Origin: an uncultured Fibrobacterota bacterium
GTDB taxonomy: Bacteria > Fibrobacterota > Fibrobacteria > Fibrobacterales > Fibrobacteraceae
Length of the DNA stretch: 64,000 nt
Assembly: GCA_903876665.1 (NCBI GenBank)
Contig: CAIRAY010000150.1
Span: 1-64,000, forward strand
Direction of reading: 5' to 3'
Part shown: one piece after another, positions 8,197-17,112 of the stretch
How positions within the stretch are numbered: the stretch's first letter is position 1
How the letters are laid out: every line of letters begins with the position of its first letter
Translations under genes and position numbers: made by a program
Notes under the pieces: model-generated
The model's input: the letters and a program-made list of their open reading frames with translations, nothing else
Told to the model about the DNA's origin: nothing
Database searches by the model: none

Positions 8197-9228
8197 ATGC
8201 GGATAATAAAAGCACTCGGAATTATGGTGGCAATGAGTCCATTATTGGTTTTCGCCCAGCCCTCCCAAGGTTCAGCTGTTTCTCCCACCCCCCAGGAGCA
8301 ACAAAACCTGGATGCCATTAAGGGAAAGGCAAGCGGGGTTATCGTCTGGTCCACCTCCCGGGCCAATGCGCGTAACGACATTTGGAAAATGAATATGGAT
8401 GGCACCGATCAAAAATCCCTGACACAAGGGGACGGTGTGGATTGGTTCCCTCGGATTTCCCCCGACGGGAAATGGGTGCTCTTTAACCGCAGCAATTCGG
8501 GGTGGGTTCCTGAAAATGATGCGGACCAGCCTGACCAATGGGATTTGTGGGTGATTGGGATGGACGGGCAAGGGGAACGTAAAGTCGTAGAAAAGGCTAC
8601 CTGGGGAACTTGGCGCCCTGATAGCAAGACTTTGATATACTCTCGCGCCAGCAAAGTGTTTTCAAGGTCCCTGGAGGGGACGGACGAATCCATGCTCCTG
8701 GATGGAGAGCTTGCATTCAAAAAAGGGGTAATCCTGCAAGAGCCCAACTTGTCTCCCGACGGAAAGTTTTTGGCGATTACTTTACGTGGCTCCCAGCGGG
8801 AAACCGGGATCTGGAGTTTAGATGCAAAGTCCTGGCAGCAGTCGGGTGAAGGTTGCCAGATCGATTGGGTTCCCGGTGGCAAGCAAGTGTATCGTGTCAA
8901 TTCCACGGGCAATGGCGGGTCGGCAGCCCCATCAGAAATTTTACGCTTTCCTTTCGAGAACGGAAAACAGGTGGGCAAGGTCGGGTTCTTTGGTGTTTCC
9001 AAGGAATTCCGTCTAATGGATTTGCCCGGCCGTCGTAGTCACGAGTATTTTCCTCGTATCGACAATACGGGTAGCTGGCTGGTCTGGGGCGCAACGGACA
9101 AGGGCCACGACCACGATATCTACGACTACGAAATTTATGTGTGGAAGATCGGAAGCCCGGTCGAGCAAGCCGCCCGGGTGACCTTTCATTCTGGCAACGA
9201 TCGCTGGCCCGACATGTGGGTCCCATAA
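8197..9228 (+). CDS. secreted TolB-like beta-propeller protein
   Basis: 343 residues with a signal peptide (cleavage after VFAQ, about residue 21) and repeated PD40/TolB blades, visible as NDIWKMNMDGTDQKSLTQG, FPRISPDGKWVLFNRS, NLSPDGKFLAITLRG and YFPRIDNTGSWLVWGA. It lacks the TolB N-terminal domain and has no Pal or TolA neighbour, so it is not TolB itself. The central part of the lipoprotein at 11013 has the same type of repeat. A gagga ribosome binding site precedes the ATG. It converges on the ExbD-like gene with only 5 bases between them. Confidence 0.82.
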   Translation: MRIIKALGIMVAMSPLLVFAQPSQGSAVSPTPQEQQNLDAIKGKASGVIVWSTSRANARNDIWKMNMDGTDQKSLTQGDGVDWFPRISPDGKWVLFNRSNSGWVPENDADQPDQWDLWVIGMDGQGERKVVEKATWGTWRPDSKTLIYSRASKVFSRSLEGTDESMLLDGELAFKKGVILQEPNLSPDGKFLAITLRGSQRETGIWSLDAKSWQQSGEGCQIDWVPGGKQVYRVNSTGNGGSAAPSEILRFPFENGKQVGKVGFFGVSKEFRLMDLPGRRSHEYFPRIDNTGSWLVWGATDKGHDHDIYDYEIYVWKIGSPVEQAARVTFHSGNDRWPDMWVP

Positions 9229-9233
9229 TAATT

Positions 9234-9776
9234 CTATCCGCCCCAGCCAATCTTCGCTAGGGAGATTTTGGGAAAGCCGTTGTCGCGGGCCGCATCCATA
9301 ATGTGGACCAGACGATCAAAGGCCATGGAATCGGCCGCGACCACCGATACCCGATCGCCATCGGGCAGGTCGGCGGTTCGCAGGCTAAGTTGCTGCAACT
9401 GCTTTCCCAATGAATCATAGGCGTTGCTTCGGCTCCCTTGCACCCACAAATCCTGAGAACCAGAATCCGTGACCGAAGGCTGCGAGGTATAGGCGATGGG
9501 GGGCAATGCGCCTCGGCTGGACCACACCTGGATCTGTTCCCCGGTCATGATCACCGAAAGCTCCAGCTCCGACCCCTGGGGTGGAACGATGTCGTCGTAA
9601 GTCGGGTTGGCTTCGGGGAGCTCAATCGCCACTACGCCAATTTTTTGGAACACCGAGATGCTGATCAAAAATGGAATCAATACCGAGAACAAATTCATAA
9701 TGGGGAGCAGGTCCATCTCCTTGAATTTTATTCCTTTTGCCTGGCGACTGCGATTGAGGGCGATGACGTTTGACAT
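9234..9776 (-). CDS. ExbD/TolR-like protein with altered membrane residue
   Basis: 180 residues: a short cytoplasmic N-terminus, one membrane segment at about 22-42 (LLPIMNLFSVLIPFLI) and a periplasmic domain, the ExbD/TolR plan. Family members carry an aspartate in the segment that works with ExbB/MotA-like partners to use the proton gradient; here the aligned position is Asn28 in PIMN. No ExbB-like gene is in the window. A ggagga ribosome binding site lies before the ATG, and the gene follows the TonB-like gene by 12 bases, so they form an operon. Confidence 0.85.
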   Translation of the reverse strand: MSNVIALNRSRQAKGIKFKEMDLLPIMNLFSVLIPFLISISVFQKIGVVAIELPEANPTYDDIVPPQGSELELSVIMTGEQIQVWSSRGALPPIAYTSQPSVTDSGSQDLWVQGSRSNAYDSLGKQLQQLSLRTADLPDGDRVSVVAADSMAFDRLVHIMDAARDNGFPKISLAKIGWGG

Positions 9777-9788
9777 GGGGGAATCCTC

Positions 9789-10718
9789 CTATTCACTGAA
9801 GTTAAAGGGCATGGCCACGGTGGTGTTGCCGGACTTGATGATCTTGAAATTCCACCGCTGCACGGCTTCGCGAATCTCTTCGTCAAATTCGGAAATTTGT
9901 GTGGTACTGTTGCGGATGTTGCACTCGACCACATCGCCACCGGCCAGGATGGTGAACTGCAATGTCACCTTTCCAGCCATTCCAGGGTGTAGCTTCAAGA
10001 ACTTATTGTAAATATGGCGGAGTCCCGGAGTCCTGGCCTTCACCACCTGCATGATTTCCGTAACCGAACGTCCGCCGTTGCCTTCGGGGACAGAAATTTC
10101 GCCAGGGTTGGTAAGATTCCATTTTCCCTTGATAACCTTCGACCCTGCGATCTCTCCCGGCCCTCCCATGAGCGAGCTGAGCATCCCCTCAATTCCATCC
10201 GTGCCACCATCGCCTACAAAGCCATTCCAGTCCCCACTCGCCTTCCCCTGTCGCGTGCCTATGGCGACTTTTCCCGCTGTCAGAATCTTTGCGCCTGAGG
10301 CAAGGACCTTGTTGATGTCCTGGTGGATGGTGGCATTCATTTGGGTGTAAGCGTTTTGGTTCATTTTATTCGACCTAGCCTGGAGAATGGCGAGGACGCT
10401 TGTAGCGCGTATGGCTTTGGGATTGCCCCTAGCGGTGGATTTTACTCCTGAAGAACCGGTTTTTGTCACGGGTCTTTTGGAGATGTTCCGGGGTGTGACC
10501 TCCTTGATCTTGGGTTTGTCCGGGACGATCTTTACGGTGACCTTGTCGCCCAGTTGGGTGGGAGCCGTAAAGAAAAGCTCCTCGGGCAGAATGAATTTAA
10601 TGGTCGCAAAGTAGGCGCTGATCCCAAGTCCAATGGCACAGGCAATTGCTGCACTACGGAAAATGGCAATGTCGTTTTCGACCAGCAGGCCATTGACGGA
10701 TATGTTGTGTGCGTTCAT
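9789..10718 (-). CDS. TonB-like / AgmX-PglI C-terminal domain protein
   Basis: 309 residues from the ATG at 10718, which has an aaggag ribosome binding site; an upstream in-frame ATG lacks one. One membrane segment at about 20-45, a basic linker with RPVTKTGSSG, then a C-terminal TonB/AgmX-type fold at about 215-305, recognised from RHIYNKFLKLHPGMAGKVTL and VQRWNFK near the end. With the ExbD-like product it looks like the periplasm-spanning arm of an energy-coupling or gliding-type complex, although the motor subunit is missing here. Confidence 0.82.
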   Translation of the reverse strand: MNAHNISVNGLLVENDIAIFRSAAIACAIGLGISAYFATIKFILPEELFFTAPTQLGDKVTVKIVPDKPKIKEVTPRNISKRPVTKTGSSGVKSTARGNPKAIRATSVLAILQARSNKMNQNAYTQMNATIHQDINKVLASGAKILTAGKVAIGTRQGKASGDWNGFVGDGGTDGIEGMLSSLMGGPGEIAGSKVIKGKWNLTNPGEISVPEGNGGRSVTEIMQVVKARTPGLRHIYNKFLKLHPGMAGKVTLQFTILAGGDVVECNIRNSTTQISEFDEEIREAVQRWNFKIIKSGNTTVAMPFNFSE

Positions 10719-11012
10719 GTGTACTCCTTGGTTGTTATCTCTATCCAAAGAAATACACACAAGGAGAATAGGAGAGTTGTTAAAAAAAGTTTGCGCTTAT
10801 ATGGATGTGAACAGTAAAGAATAACTTACTCTGTATGGATAACTTAACAATTCTTGCCGTCCGTTTTAGGTGTTGGGGTTGTCCGTTACGCACAAACGAA
10901 TGAAGTTGAATGGGTGTGCATTTGTTACCGGATGTTTGCGGAGTAAAAACAATGTTTACCCAAGTTGGAATATCCCGGTGCTAGGCAAAAAATATTTCTA
11001 TAAATTGGGATA
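10719..11012. promoter_or_regulatory. divergent intergenic region
   Basis: 294 bases separating two divergent genes, AT-rich near both ends (ttaaaaaaagtttgcgc at about 10780 and aaaaaatatttctataaa at about 10985). Promoters for both directions must lie here, but I could not place hexamers convincingly. No palindrome, RNA motif or small gene was seen. Confidence 0.4.
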
Positions 11013-13811
11013 ATGAACCGTTGGACCTCATTTTCCATTGCTATTGCCGGCTTTTTGCTTTTGGGCTGCTCCAGCCTATTTGATGGTTCCCCCAGCAAGG
11101 GTTCCCCCTTGGTTTCCATGAGAACCCTTGTAGCCAAAGGCCAGTCCGTCCAGCTAGGGTCTGGGGCGACTTGGGCTTCCCCGGATGAAGGTCCGGTTAC
11201 GGTCGTGAACTTTCAATACGATTTTGAAATGTCCACCCATGAAATCACCGTTGGAGAATACGCAAAAGTGGCAGGCAAGGCTCCCTCCGAGGTGAATTTG
11301 GCCCTGGGAAGCAAAATCCCCGTGACTTGGGTCAGCTATTATGATGCGATTTATTTCTGCAACCTATTGAGTGAAAAAGAAGGTTTTGATCCGGTATACC
11401 AGTTTGCCAGTCGTGGAACCAATCTCAATGGGGCGACGGTATCGTTGGATGGTTTATATGCGGACTACACAAAAGATGGATATCGGTTGCCCACTGAAGC
11501 GGAATGGGAATTTGCCGCAAAGGGAACCACTGTGGCCCGCTTCCCTTGGGGAGACGATACGTCCTCCGCCATGGTCGAGAAGAATGCTTGGCTTGCTTCG
11601 AATGCCCTCGCCAGCCTCCACCCGGTGGGAATTCTTTCCGAGAATCCCCAAGGCTTCTTTGATCTTGCGGGAAATGCTGCTGAATTTGTGGGGGGGTGGT
11701 ATGGCCCCCATCCCGGAGATACCTTGTCGGACTATGCGGGCTTAGATCAGGCCGATAATGCTACACAGGTAATCGTTAAGGGTGGGGCCTATGTGAATGA
11801 TGTCAATTCACTGCGCGTGACCAACCGAAAGGATGTCTATTTTGTTTCGGTAACCAATCGCAGCGATTATATGGGTTTTCGGATTGCCCGCGGGGCCATT
11901 TCCAATAGCAAATATTCTAGCCAAAACGGGAAGCAAAGTTCTGGAACGCCTATCCGTATTGTTGCTTCAAAAAGTCAGATTATGGAGTTTTTTGGAACTG
12001 GGCGGGTCAAATTATCCATGGTCAATGGTACGAATGGCAAATTGGCTACTCTGAACTTTTTTGCCTCGGTGCCACAAGTGCGTGAGGGCGTGGATTCGGT
12101 CGAAGTGAACCATCCGGCCATTTCTCCCGACGGTCAGCATATCGCCTTTTCAACCCGGGCCGAAGGGCAGAGCGGGAATTCAACAACCTATGTAACCACG
12201 TGGGTGATGGATTCTTCCCTTGCCCAGGTTCCCGATTCCCAGGCCACGATCCCGCGCTGGTGGGTGGATCCTCCCAATCAGGACACCTTCCTGGTCTATG
12301 CGTCCTCTGGGATGAGTAATGGGGATTCAAGTCGCTGGGCCAAAGAGCGCACGATTTGGTATTCCTATGCCGCGGGAATTTATGATCGGGTGCTGAGCAA
12401 CCAGGGCTGCTTTCATTCAGGGTTTTCCGATGACGCCCGTTTTCTGGCCACGGGCTACACCGACCTTCGAGTAATGGATCGGAATACGAAAACGGTGAAA
12501 ACCCTTTTCCGGTATCCGGAGAATGGGAAAGACCCCCAGGCCTCCGCACAGGCCTGCAATGTCTCCGTGCGCCCTGGGCCAGTGGCTGATTTATTGTTTC
12601 TCGACTTCGGCTATTCGGGGACCAGCACCATTGTGAAGGCTCCTTATGGGATTCATGAATACTTGTTCCTTGCCGACATCCAGTCTGGTAAAAATAAAGG
12701 ATTTGTAAAGTCTCCTTCCGGGTTCAGCGCATGGGACCATTCCGAGTGGTCGAATGATTCCCGTTTTGCCGTCGCCACGGTGACGGACCAGACTGGGTCC
12801 CATCGGGCCATTTATGCGATCAAATTCCCTGAAGGCAATCTGCTCAAGCTGGCAGAAGGGGATGATGTGCTGATGCCTTCCCTTTGGGTCGATCCTTTGG
12901 CGGCCAAGTATGCGACAATAGGAGATTCCTTGGGTCGATATAATGAACCGTCTTCCTTGCCCCTTAGGCTTCTGCAAACCAAACTTCAAACCTATTGGAT
13001 GGATCCGGACCGTTTTGATTTGCTCATTTTCGGAACTTCACGGGAAATGGGTAGCCTGGTGCCTGATCGTATTTCTGGATTCAGGGCGTTCAATTTTGGT
13101 TTTGTAGGTAGTTTTCCCGCGGTGGAAATGCGTCTGATCCGTGAATACATTTTGGGCCGGGCATATTTACCTAAGGTGATTGTTTTGGGTTTAGGTCCAG
13201 AGTTTTCCAGTAGCTATTTTCAATACGATTTTGATCGAGTGATTGCGCCTTCCATTGGATATCAATATGACCGTTCCCATAGCTTTTGGAATAGTGGCAT
13301 GGATTCATTGGTTCTCCAGGGCATGAGGACGGTTTTGGAAGAAAATGCGGTAATCGATCGCTATACCTCGGCCCTGGATTCGCTTGGGCACGAAACATCC
13401 ATCTGCTGGGGCTGGGGCGGAGAGAAGCCCGCGCTTCTGCTGAATGACAAATGGAGTAATGGGCAGAAAGATTGGATTCAAACCTTTCAGGATATTCGAG
13501 TCTTTGCGCAGGAATTGAAGGACCGTAACATCCAACTGATCTTGTATTTGCCACCGGTAAGCCCTGCGTATCGGAATACCCCGTACTATTCCCGGTACGG
13601 AGGACTGCGGGCTAATGTGAATGAATTTCTGGATAGTTTGAAGTCCTTGGAAAAGTCAAACCCAAACACCCATTATTGGGACTTTAACTTGGACGGATTG
13701 CATTCATTTACGGATGCAGATGCTCGCGATTTTGACCATCTATGCTCCGTGGGCGCAGCCAGGCTTACGGATTCGATTTCAGCTCGCCTACAAGCTCTTC
13801 CACCCTGGTAA
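11013..13811 (+). CDS. lipoprotein with FGE-like, TolB-like propeller and SGNH-like domains (TIGR02171-like)
   Basis: 932 residues. The lipobox LLLGCSS puts the acylated cysteine at 19. Residues about 40-300 resemble the formylglycine-generating-enzyme (sulfatase-modifying factor) fold: MSTHEITVGEYAKVAG, RLPTEAEWEFAAKG and MGFRIARG. Residues about 310-640 carry propeller repeats (HPAISPDGQHIAFSTR). Residues 655-932 look SGNH/GDSL-like, with FGTSREMG (Ser676) and DFDHLCSVGA (Asp906, His909). Length, lipoprotein status and layout recall the Fibrobacter paralogous family TIGR02171, whose function is unknown. The start follows an AT-rich leader. The 3' end overlaps a minus-strand gene by 47 bases. 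Confidence 0.85.
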   Translation: MNRWTSFSIAIAGFLLLGCSSLFDGSPSKGSPLVSMRTLVAKGQSVQLGSGATWASPDEGPVTVVNFQYDFEMSTHEITVGEYAKVAGKAPSEVNLALGSKIPVTWVSYYDAIYFCNLLSEKEGFDPVYQFASRGTNLNGATVSLDGLYADYTKDGYRLPTEAEWEFAAKGTTVARFPWGDDTSSAMVEKNAWLASNALASLHPVGILSENPQGFFDLAGNAAEFVGGWYGPHPGDTLSDYAGLDQADNATQVIVKGGAYVNDVNSLRVTNRKDVYFVSVTNRSDYMGFRIARGAISNSKYSSQNGKQSSGTPIRIVASKSQIMEFFGTGRVKLSMVNGTNGKLATLNFFASVPQVREGVDSVEVNHPAISPDGQHIAFSTRAEGQSGNSTTYVTTWVMDSSLAQVPDSQATIPRWWVDPPNQDTFLVYASSGMSNGDSSRWAKERTIWYSYAAGIYDRVLSNQGCFHSGFSDDARFLATGYTDLRVMDRNTKTVKTLFRYPENGKDPQASAQACNVSVRPGPVADLLFLDFGYSGTSTIVKAPYGIHEYLFLADIQSGKNKGFVKSPSGFSAWDHSEWSNDSRFAVATVTDQTGSHRAIYAIKFPEGNLLKLAEGDDVLMPSLWVDPLAAKYATIGDSLGRYNEPSSLPLRLLQTKLQTYWMDPDRFDLLIFGTSREMGSLVPDRISGFRAFNFGFVGSFPAVEMRLIREYILGRAYLPKVIVLGLGPEFSSSYFQYDFDRVIAPSIGYQYDRSHSFWNSGMDSLVLQGMRTVLEENAVIDRYTSALDSLGHETSICWGWGGEKPALLLNDKWSNGQKDWIQTFQDIRVFAQELKDRNIQLILYLPPVSPAYRNTPYYSRYGGLRANVNEFLDSLKSLEKSNPNTHYWDFNLDGLHSFTDADARDFDHLCSVGAARLTDSISARLQALPPW

Positions 13812-14100
13812 GGACAAAACCCAGGGCATCCCGGCCACTGCCAAATTCCCCGGAGTCTTCATCGGTCAAGCGGCGGTAGCGGTTTTCCAGCAATGCCTGG
13901 TATTTCTGCAAGTATTCCTCAGGGGAATTCAGTTTCCACACCTTGTCAAGATTCTCTCGGGCAAAATTGAAAGAAACGGAAGCAAAATGGACATCACTCA
14001 TTCCGGCTTCCAGTTCAATTGCCTCCTGTGTGGCAATATCTTGGCGAATTTTTTGGATGACAGATGCTGTCTTTGGATTGGGAAACATTTGTGAGTGCAT
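13765..14100 (-). CDS. small conserved-looking hypothetical protein
   Basis: 111 residues, soluble and mostly helical, with charged composition and no signal peptide. I do not recognise the family. It lies downstream of valS but is separated from it by a terminator, and its 3' end overlaps the tail of the preceding plus-strand gene. The start is uncertain: two ATGs five codons apart, neither with a strong ribosome binding site. The codon pattern on this strand looks more gene-like than the overlapping plus-strand frame. Confidence 0.6.
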   Translation of the reverse strand: MHSQMFPNPKTASVIQKIRQDIATQEAIELEAGMSDVHFASVSFNFARENLDKVWKLNSPEEYLQKYQALLENRYRRLTDEDSGEFGSGRDALGFVLTRVEELVGELKSNP

Positions 14101-14188
14101 GTTTCGAATCTATGAAACCCATGGGGAGGAAAAACAGCATCTCCGACGAGTTGGCGATTAAGGGGGATCAGGCCACAAATCTTGGGAC

Positions 14189-14218
14189 AAAAAAAGGCCC
14201 CGGCTTTCACCGGGGTCC
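14189..14218 (-). terminator. rho-independent terminator of valS operon
   Basis: On the minus strand a GC-rich hairpin (ggaccccgg, loop tgaaag, ccggggcc) is followed by seven T. It lies downstream of valS and before the 111-residue gene. Confidence 0.85.
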
Positions 14219-14244
14219 TGTATGCGAATATGTCTAATTAGGAT

Positions 14245-14334
14245 ATTACTCGGTTAACTCCACCCATGATTGTAATTGGCTTTTTTCCCAGGAATTGCGA
14301 GTTTGCCCACCGAATGTGGAGTCAAACGAGTAAT
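14245..14334. repeat. 90-bp element with 19-bp terminal inverted repeats (copy A)
   Basis: The ends 14245-14263 and 14316-14334 are inverted repeats of 19 bp with two mismatches (attactcg...actccac / gtggagt...cgagtaat). The inside is nearly identical to the left part of copy B at 20087-20263 (ttttttcccaggaattg, gagtttgcccacc), but copy A lacks about 94 internal bases. It looks like a MITE-type non-autonomous element; no coding capacity. Confidence 0.75.
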
Positions 14335-14343
14335 TCGCTCCTG

Positions 14344-17100
14344 TTAGCCTTCGAGCTCCTGCAAGGCCTTGCGGTTTTTGGCCACAATGTCGCGCTGGGT
14401 GGCGAGTTTTTGCTTTTCGCCGTCGATCACTGATGCGGGGGCTTTGTCTGCAAAGGCCGGGTTCGCGAGCTTGTTCTCAATGGCAACGGCAAAGGCCTCG
14501 GACTTTTCGATTTCCTTTTTGAGGCGGGTCACTTCAGCCACAGGATCCAACAGGCCTTCAAGGGGGATGTTAAGCTCGCCGCCCGGAACCACGATGCTCG
14601 CAGAAAACTTCGGCTTGGCGAGGTCAAGTCCCACGTCCATGGATTCAAGACCACCAAGGTCGATAATGATGTTGCGGCATTCGCCCACGGAATCCAGCGT
14701 AGCTTGGTCGTCTGCTTTGATGACCGCCTTGATCTTTTGCGCGGGCGAAACCCCGTAGCGACCACGGATGCTGCGCACCCCTTCCACTACGGCGAAAATG
14801 CGCTCAAAATCCTTCTCGATTTTGGCATTCACCAGGCTTGAATCAGATGCAGGCCAAGCACGGGAAATCACCATTTCCGAGCCAGGGAACAGGATGGTGT
14901 TGAGTTCTTCGGTGATGAACGGCATGACGGGGTGCAAGAGATCGAGGACCCCACGCAGAACCTGGGCCAGGATGGCCATGGCGTTCTTCTTTTCTGCGTC
15001 CATCGTTTCGCGGTTGATCACGCCCTTTTTGATTTCTAGGTAACTGGAGCAAACGTCGTCCCAGACAAAGCGGTACAGCTCCTGGGCGAGCTCCGCGAAG
15101 CGGAATTGTTCCAGCAACTTGGTGGCGAGCGCGATGGTGCTATTGAGGCGCGAAAGGATCCATTTATCCTCGAGGGCGAACAGGGCTGGATTGGCTTTTA
15201 AGGGCTCGCCTTGGAGGGCTCCGGCCTGTTCCAAATGGGGGTAAAGGAAGCGGGAGGCGTTCCACAGCTTGTTGCTGAAGTTGCGGCCGATTTCGAATTT
15301 ATCCGAGGTGTTGATGGTGCGACCATCTTCCTGCTTCTCGGGTTTGACCGGGAGGCGGGCATCTTGAGTATCGGTGCAGAGCGAGGCCATCACAAAGCGC
15401 AGGGCATCGGTGCCATATTTCTCGATGATGTCGAGCGGGTCGACGCCATTGCCCAGGGACTTAGACATGGTGCGTCCCGTTCCATCCAGAATCTTGGGAT
15501 GGATGTAGACTTGGTTGAAAGGGATTACACCTAAATTCTCCTGGGAGAAGATCACCATGCGCGCCACCCAAAGGGTGATGATATCGCGACTGGTGACGAG
15601 TACCGAAGTTGGGTAAAATGCTTTCAGAGTGTCGGTGTTGTCGGGCCAGCCCATGGTGGAGTGGGGCCAGAGCGCCGAGCTGAACCAGGTGTCGAGCACA
15701 CCTGCATCGCGTTCGAGCAGATGCCCGGGCAAGGCGTCGCTGGCCAAGTCCTTCTCTTGCGAACAAACTAACCAGCCTTCGGTCTCGGAGCGATAAAAGA
15801 AGACATCCTTCTGTGCGCCAAAGGCTGCTTGCAATTCGGCTTCGGAGCAGGTTTTGCAATGCCAAATGGGAATTTGATGACCCCACCACAATTGCCGGCT
15901 GATGCACCAGTCCCGCTTTTCGCCCAGCCAATCCAGGTAGGATTTGGCATAGCGCTCAGGCATGAATTTCACCTGGCCCGAGCGGACGGCTTCCATGGCG
16001 TTCTCGGCCAGGGTTTCCATCTTCACGAACCATTGGTCGCTGAGCATGGGCTCGATGGTGGTCTTGGAACGGTCGCTATGACCCACCTGGTGCTCGTGGT
16101 CCTTGACCTCGATGAGGTAGCCTTCGGCTTCCATGGCAGCGACCACGGCTTCGCGGGCCTTGGCAATGGTGAGACCTTGGAATCTTCCGCCGTTCTCGTT
16201 GATGCGGCCATCTTCGGTTAAAATATTGATCATGGGCAACTTGTGTCGCAGTCCCGTGGCGTAATCGTTGGGATCATGTGCAGGAGTGACCTTCACGGTG
16301 CCGGTTCCGAATTCGGGATCCACCAGGAGAGCGTCGGCGATCACGGGGATTTCGCGCCCAATGAAAGGAACCAGAACGGTTTTGCCCACATATTGCTTAT
16401 AACGCTCATCGCTTGGATGCACGGCGAGGGCGGTATCGCCCAAAACCGTCTCGGGGCGCGTGGTGGCAACGGGAATAAAGCCCGAACCATCGGCGAGGCG
16501 GTACTGGAAGGTCCAGAAATGACCCTTCTTGGTCTCGTAATAAATTTCGTCGTCAGCCACAGCGGTCTGCAAATGGGAGTCCCAGTTGACCAGGCGCTTG
16601 CCCCGGAAAATCAGGCTCTTGGAAAACAGATTGAAGAAGGCGTGGCGAACGGCGCGGGCGCAAATGGGGTCCAGGGTAAAGCGCTGACGGGACCAGTCGC
16701 AGGAGCTTCCCATGCCCTTGAGCTGGGTGGTAATGCGCTTTTCGTATTCGTCCTTCCATTGCCAAATGCGCTCGACCAGTGCTTCACGGCCAAGGTCATG
16801 GCGGGTTTTCTTTTCGTCTTGCAGAAGGCGCTTTTCCACCACGGCCTGCGTGGCGATACCGGCGTGATCCGTTCCCGGAATCCATAAAGTATTGCGTCCG
16901 GTCTTGCGGCGGTAACGGACCAGGATGTCTTGAATGGTGTTGTTGAGGGCGTGGCCCAGATGCAAGGCGCCAGTTACATTGGGAGGCGGAATGACGATGC
17001 TAAAGTGTTGTCCTTTTCCACTTGGGGCGAAGGAGTTTTTAGCGTTCCAGTCGGCGAGCCAACGGGTCTCAATGTCTTTCGAATTAAATCTAGGTTCCAT
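14344..17100 (-). CDS. valS: valine--tRNA ligase
   Basis: 918 residues, normal length for ValRS, which charges tRNA-Val with valine and edits threonine. The class I signatures are present: ALHLGH at 45-50 (HIGH motif) and TMSKSLGNG with MSKS at 545-548. The start MEPRFNSKDIETRWLADW is typical, and the last 70 residues form the ValRS coiled coil (VAEVTRLKKEIEKSEAFA). It follows the PfkB kinase gene by 12 bases on the same strand and ends before a clear terminator. Confidence 0.98.
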   Translation of the reverse strand: MEPRFNSKDIETRWLADWNAKNSFAPSGKGQHFSIVIPPPNVTGALHLGHALNNTIQDILVRYRRKTGRNTLWIPGTDHAGIATQAVVEKRLLQDEKKTRHDLGREALVERIWQWKDEYEKRITTQLKGMGSSCDWSRQRFTLDPICARAVRHAFFNLFSKSLIFRGKRLVNWDSHLQTAVADDEIYYETKKGHFWTFQYRLADGSGFIPVATTRPETVLGDTALAVHPSDERYKQYVGKTVLVPFIGREIPVIADALLVDPEFGTGTVKVTPAHDPNDYATGLRHKLPMINILTEDGRINENGGRFQGLTIAKAREAVVAAMEAEGYLIEVKDHEHQVGHSDRSKTTIEPMLSDQWFVKMETLAENAMEAVRSGQVKFMPERYAKSYLDWLGEKRDWCISRQLWWGHQIPIWHCKTCSEAELQAAFGAQKDVFFYRSETEGWLVCSQEKDLASDALPGHLLERDAGVLDTWFSSALWPHSTMGWPDNTDTLKAFYPTSVLVTSRDIITLWVARMVIFSQENLGVIPFNQVYIHPKILDGTGRTMSKSLGNGVDPLDIIEKYGTDALRFVMASLCTDTQDARLPVKPEKQEDGRTINTSDKFEIGRNFSNKLWNASRFLYPHLEQAGALQGEPLKANPALFALEDKWILSRLNSTIALATKLLEQFRFAELAQELYRFVWDDVCSSYLEIKKGVINRETMDAEKKNAMAILAQVLRGVLDLLHPVMPFITEELNTILFPGSEMVISRAWPASDSSLVNAKIEKDFERIFAVVEGVRSIRGRYGVSPAQKIKAVIKADDQATLDSVGECRNIIIDLGGLESMDVGLDLAKPKFSASIVVPGGELNIPLEGLLDPVAEVTRLKKEIEKSEAFAVAIENKLANPAFADKAPASVIDGEKQKLATQRDIVAKNRKALQELEG

Positions 17101-17112
17101 AGGAGGGTGAAT

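Noticed and set aside
16243-16887. 214-codon plus-strand frame inside valS
   Set aside because: Antisense shadow of a fully conserved valS region; similar shadows occur within glnS (18077-18952) and ftsK (55537-56244).
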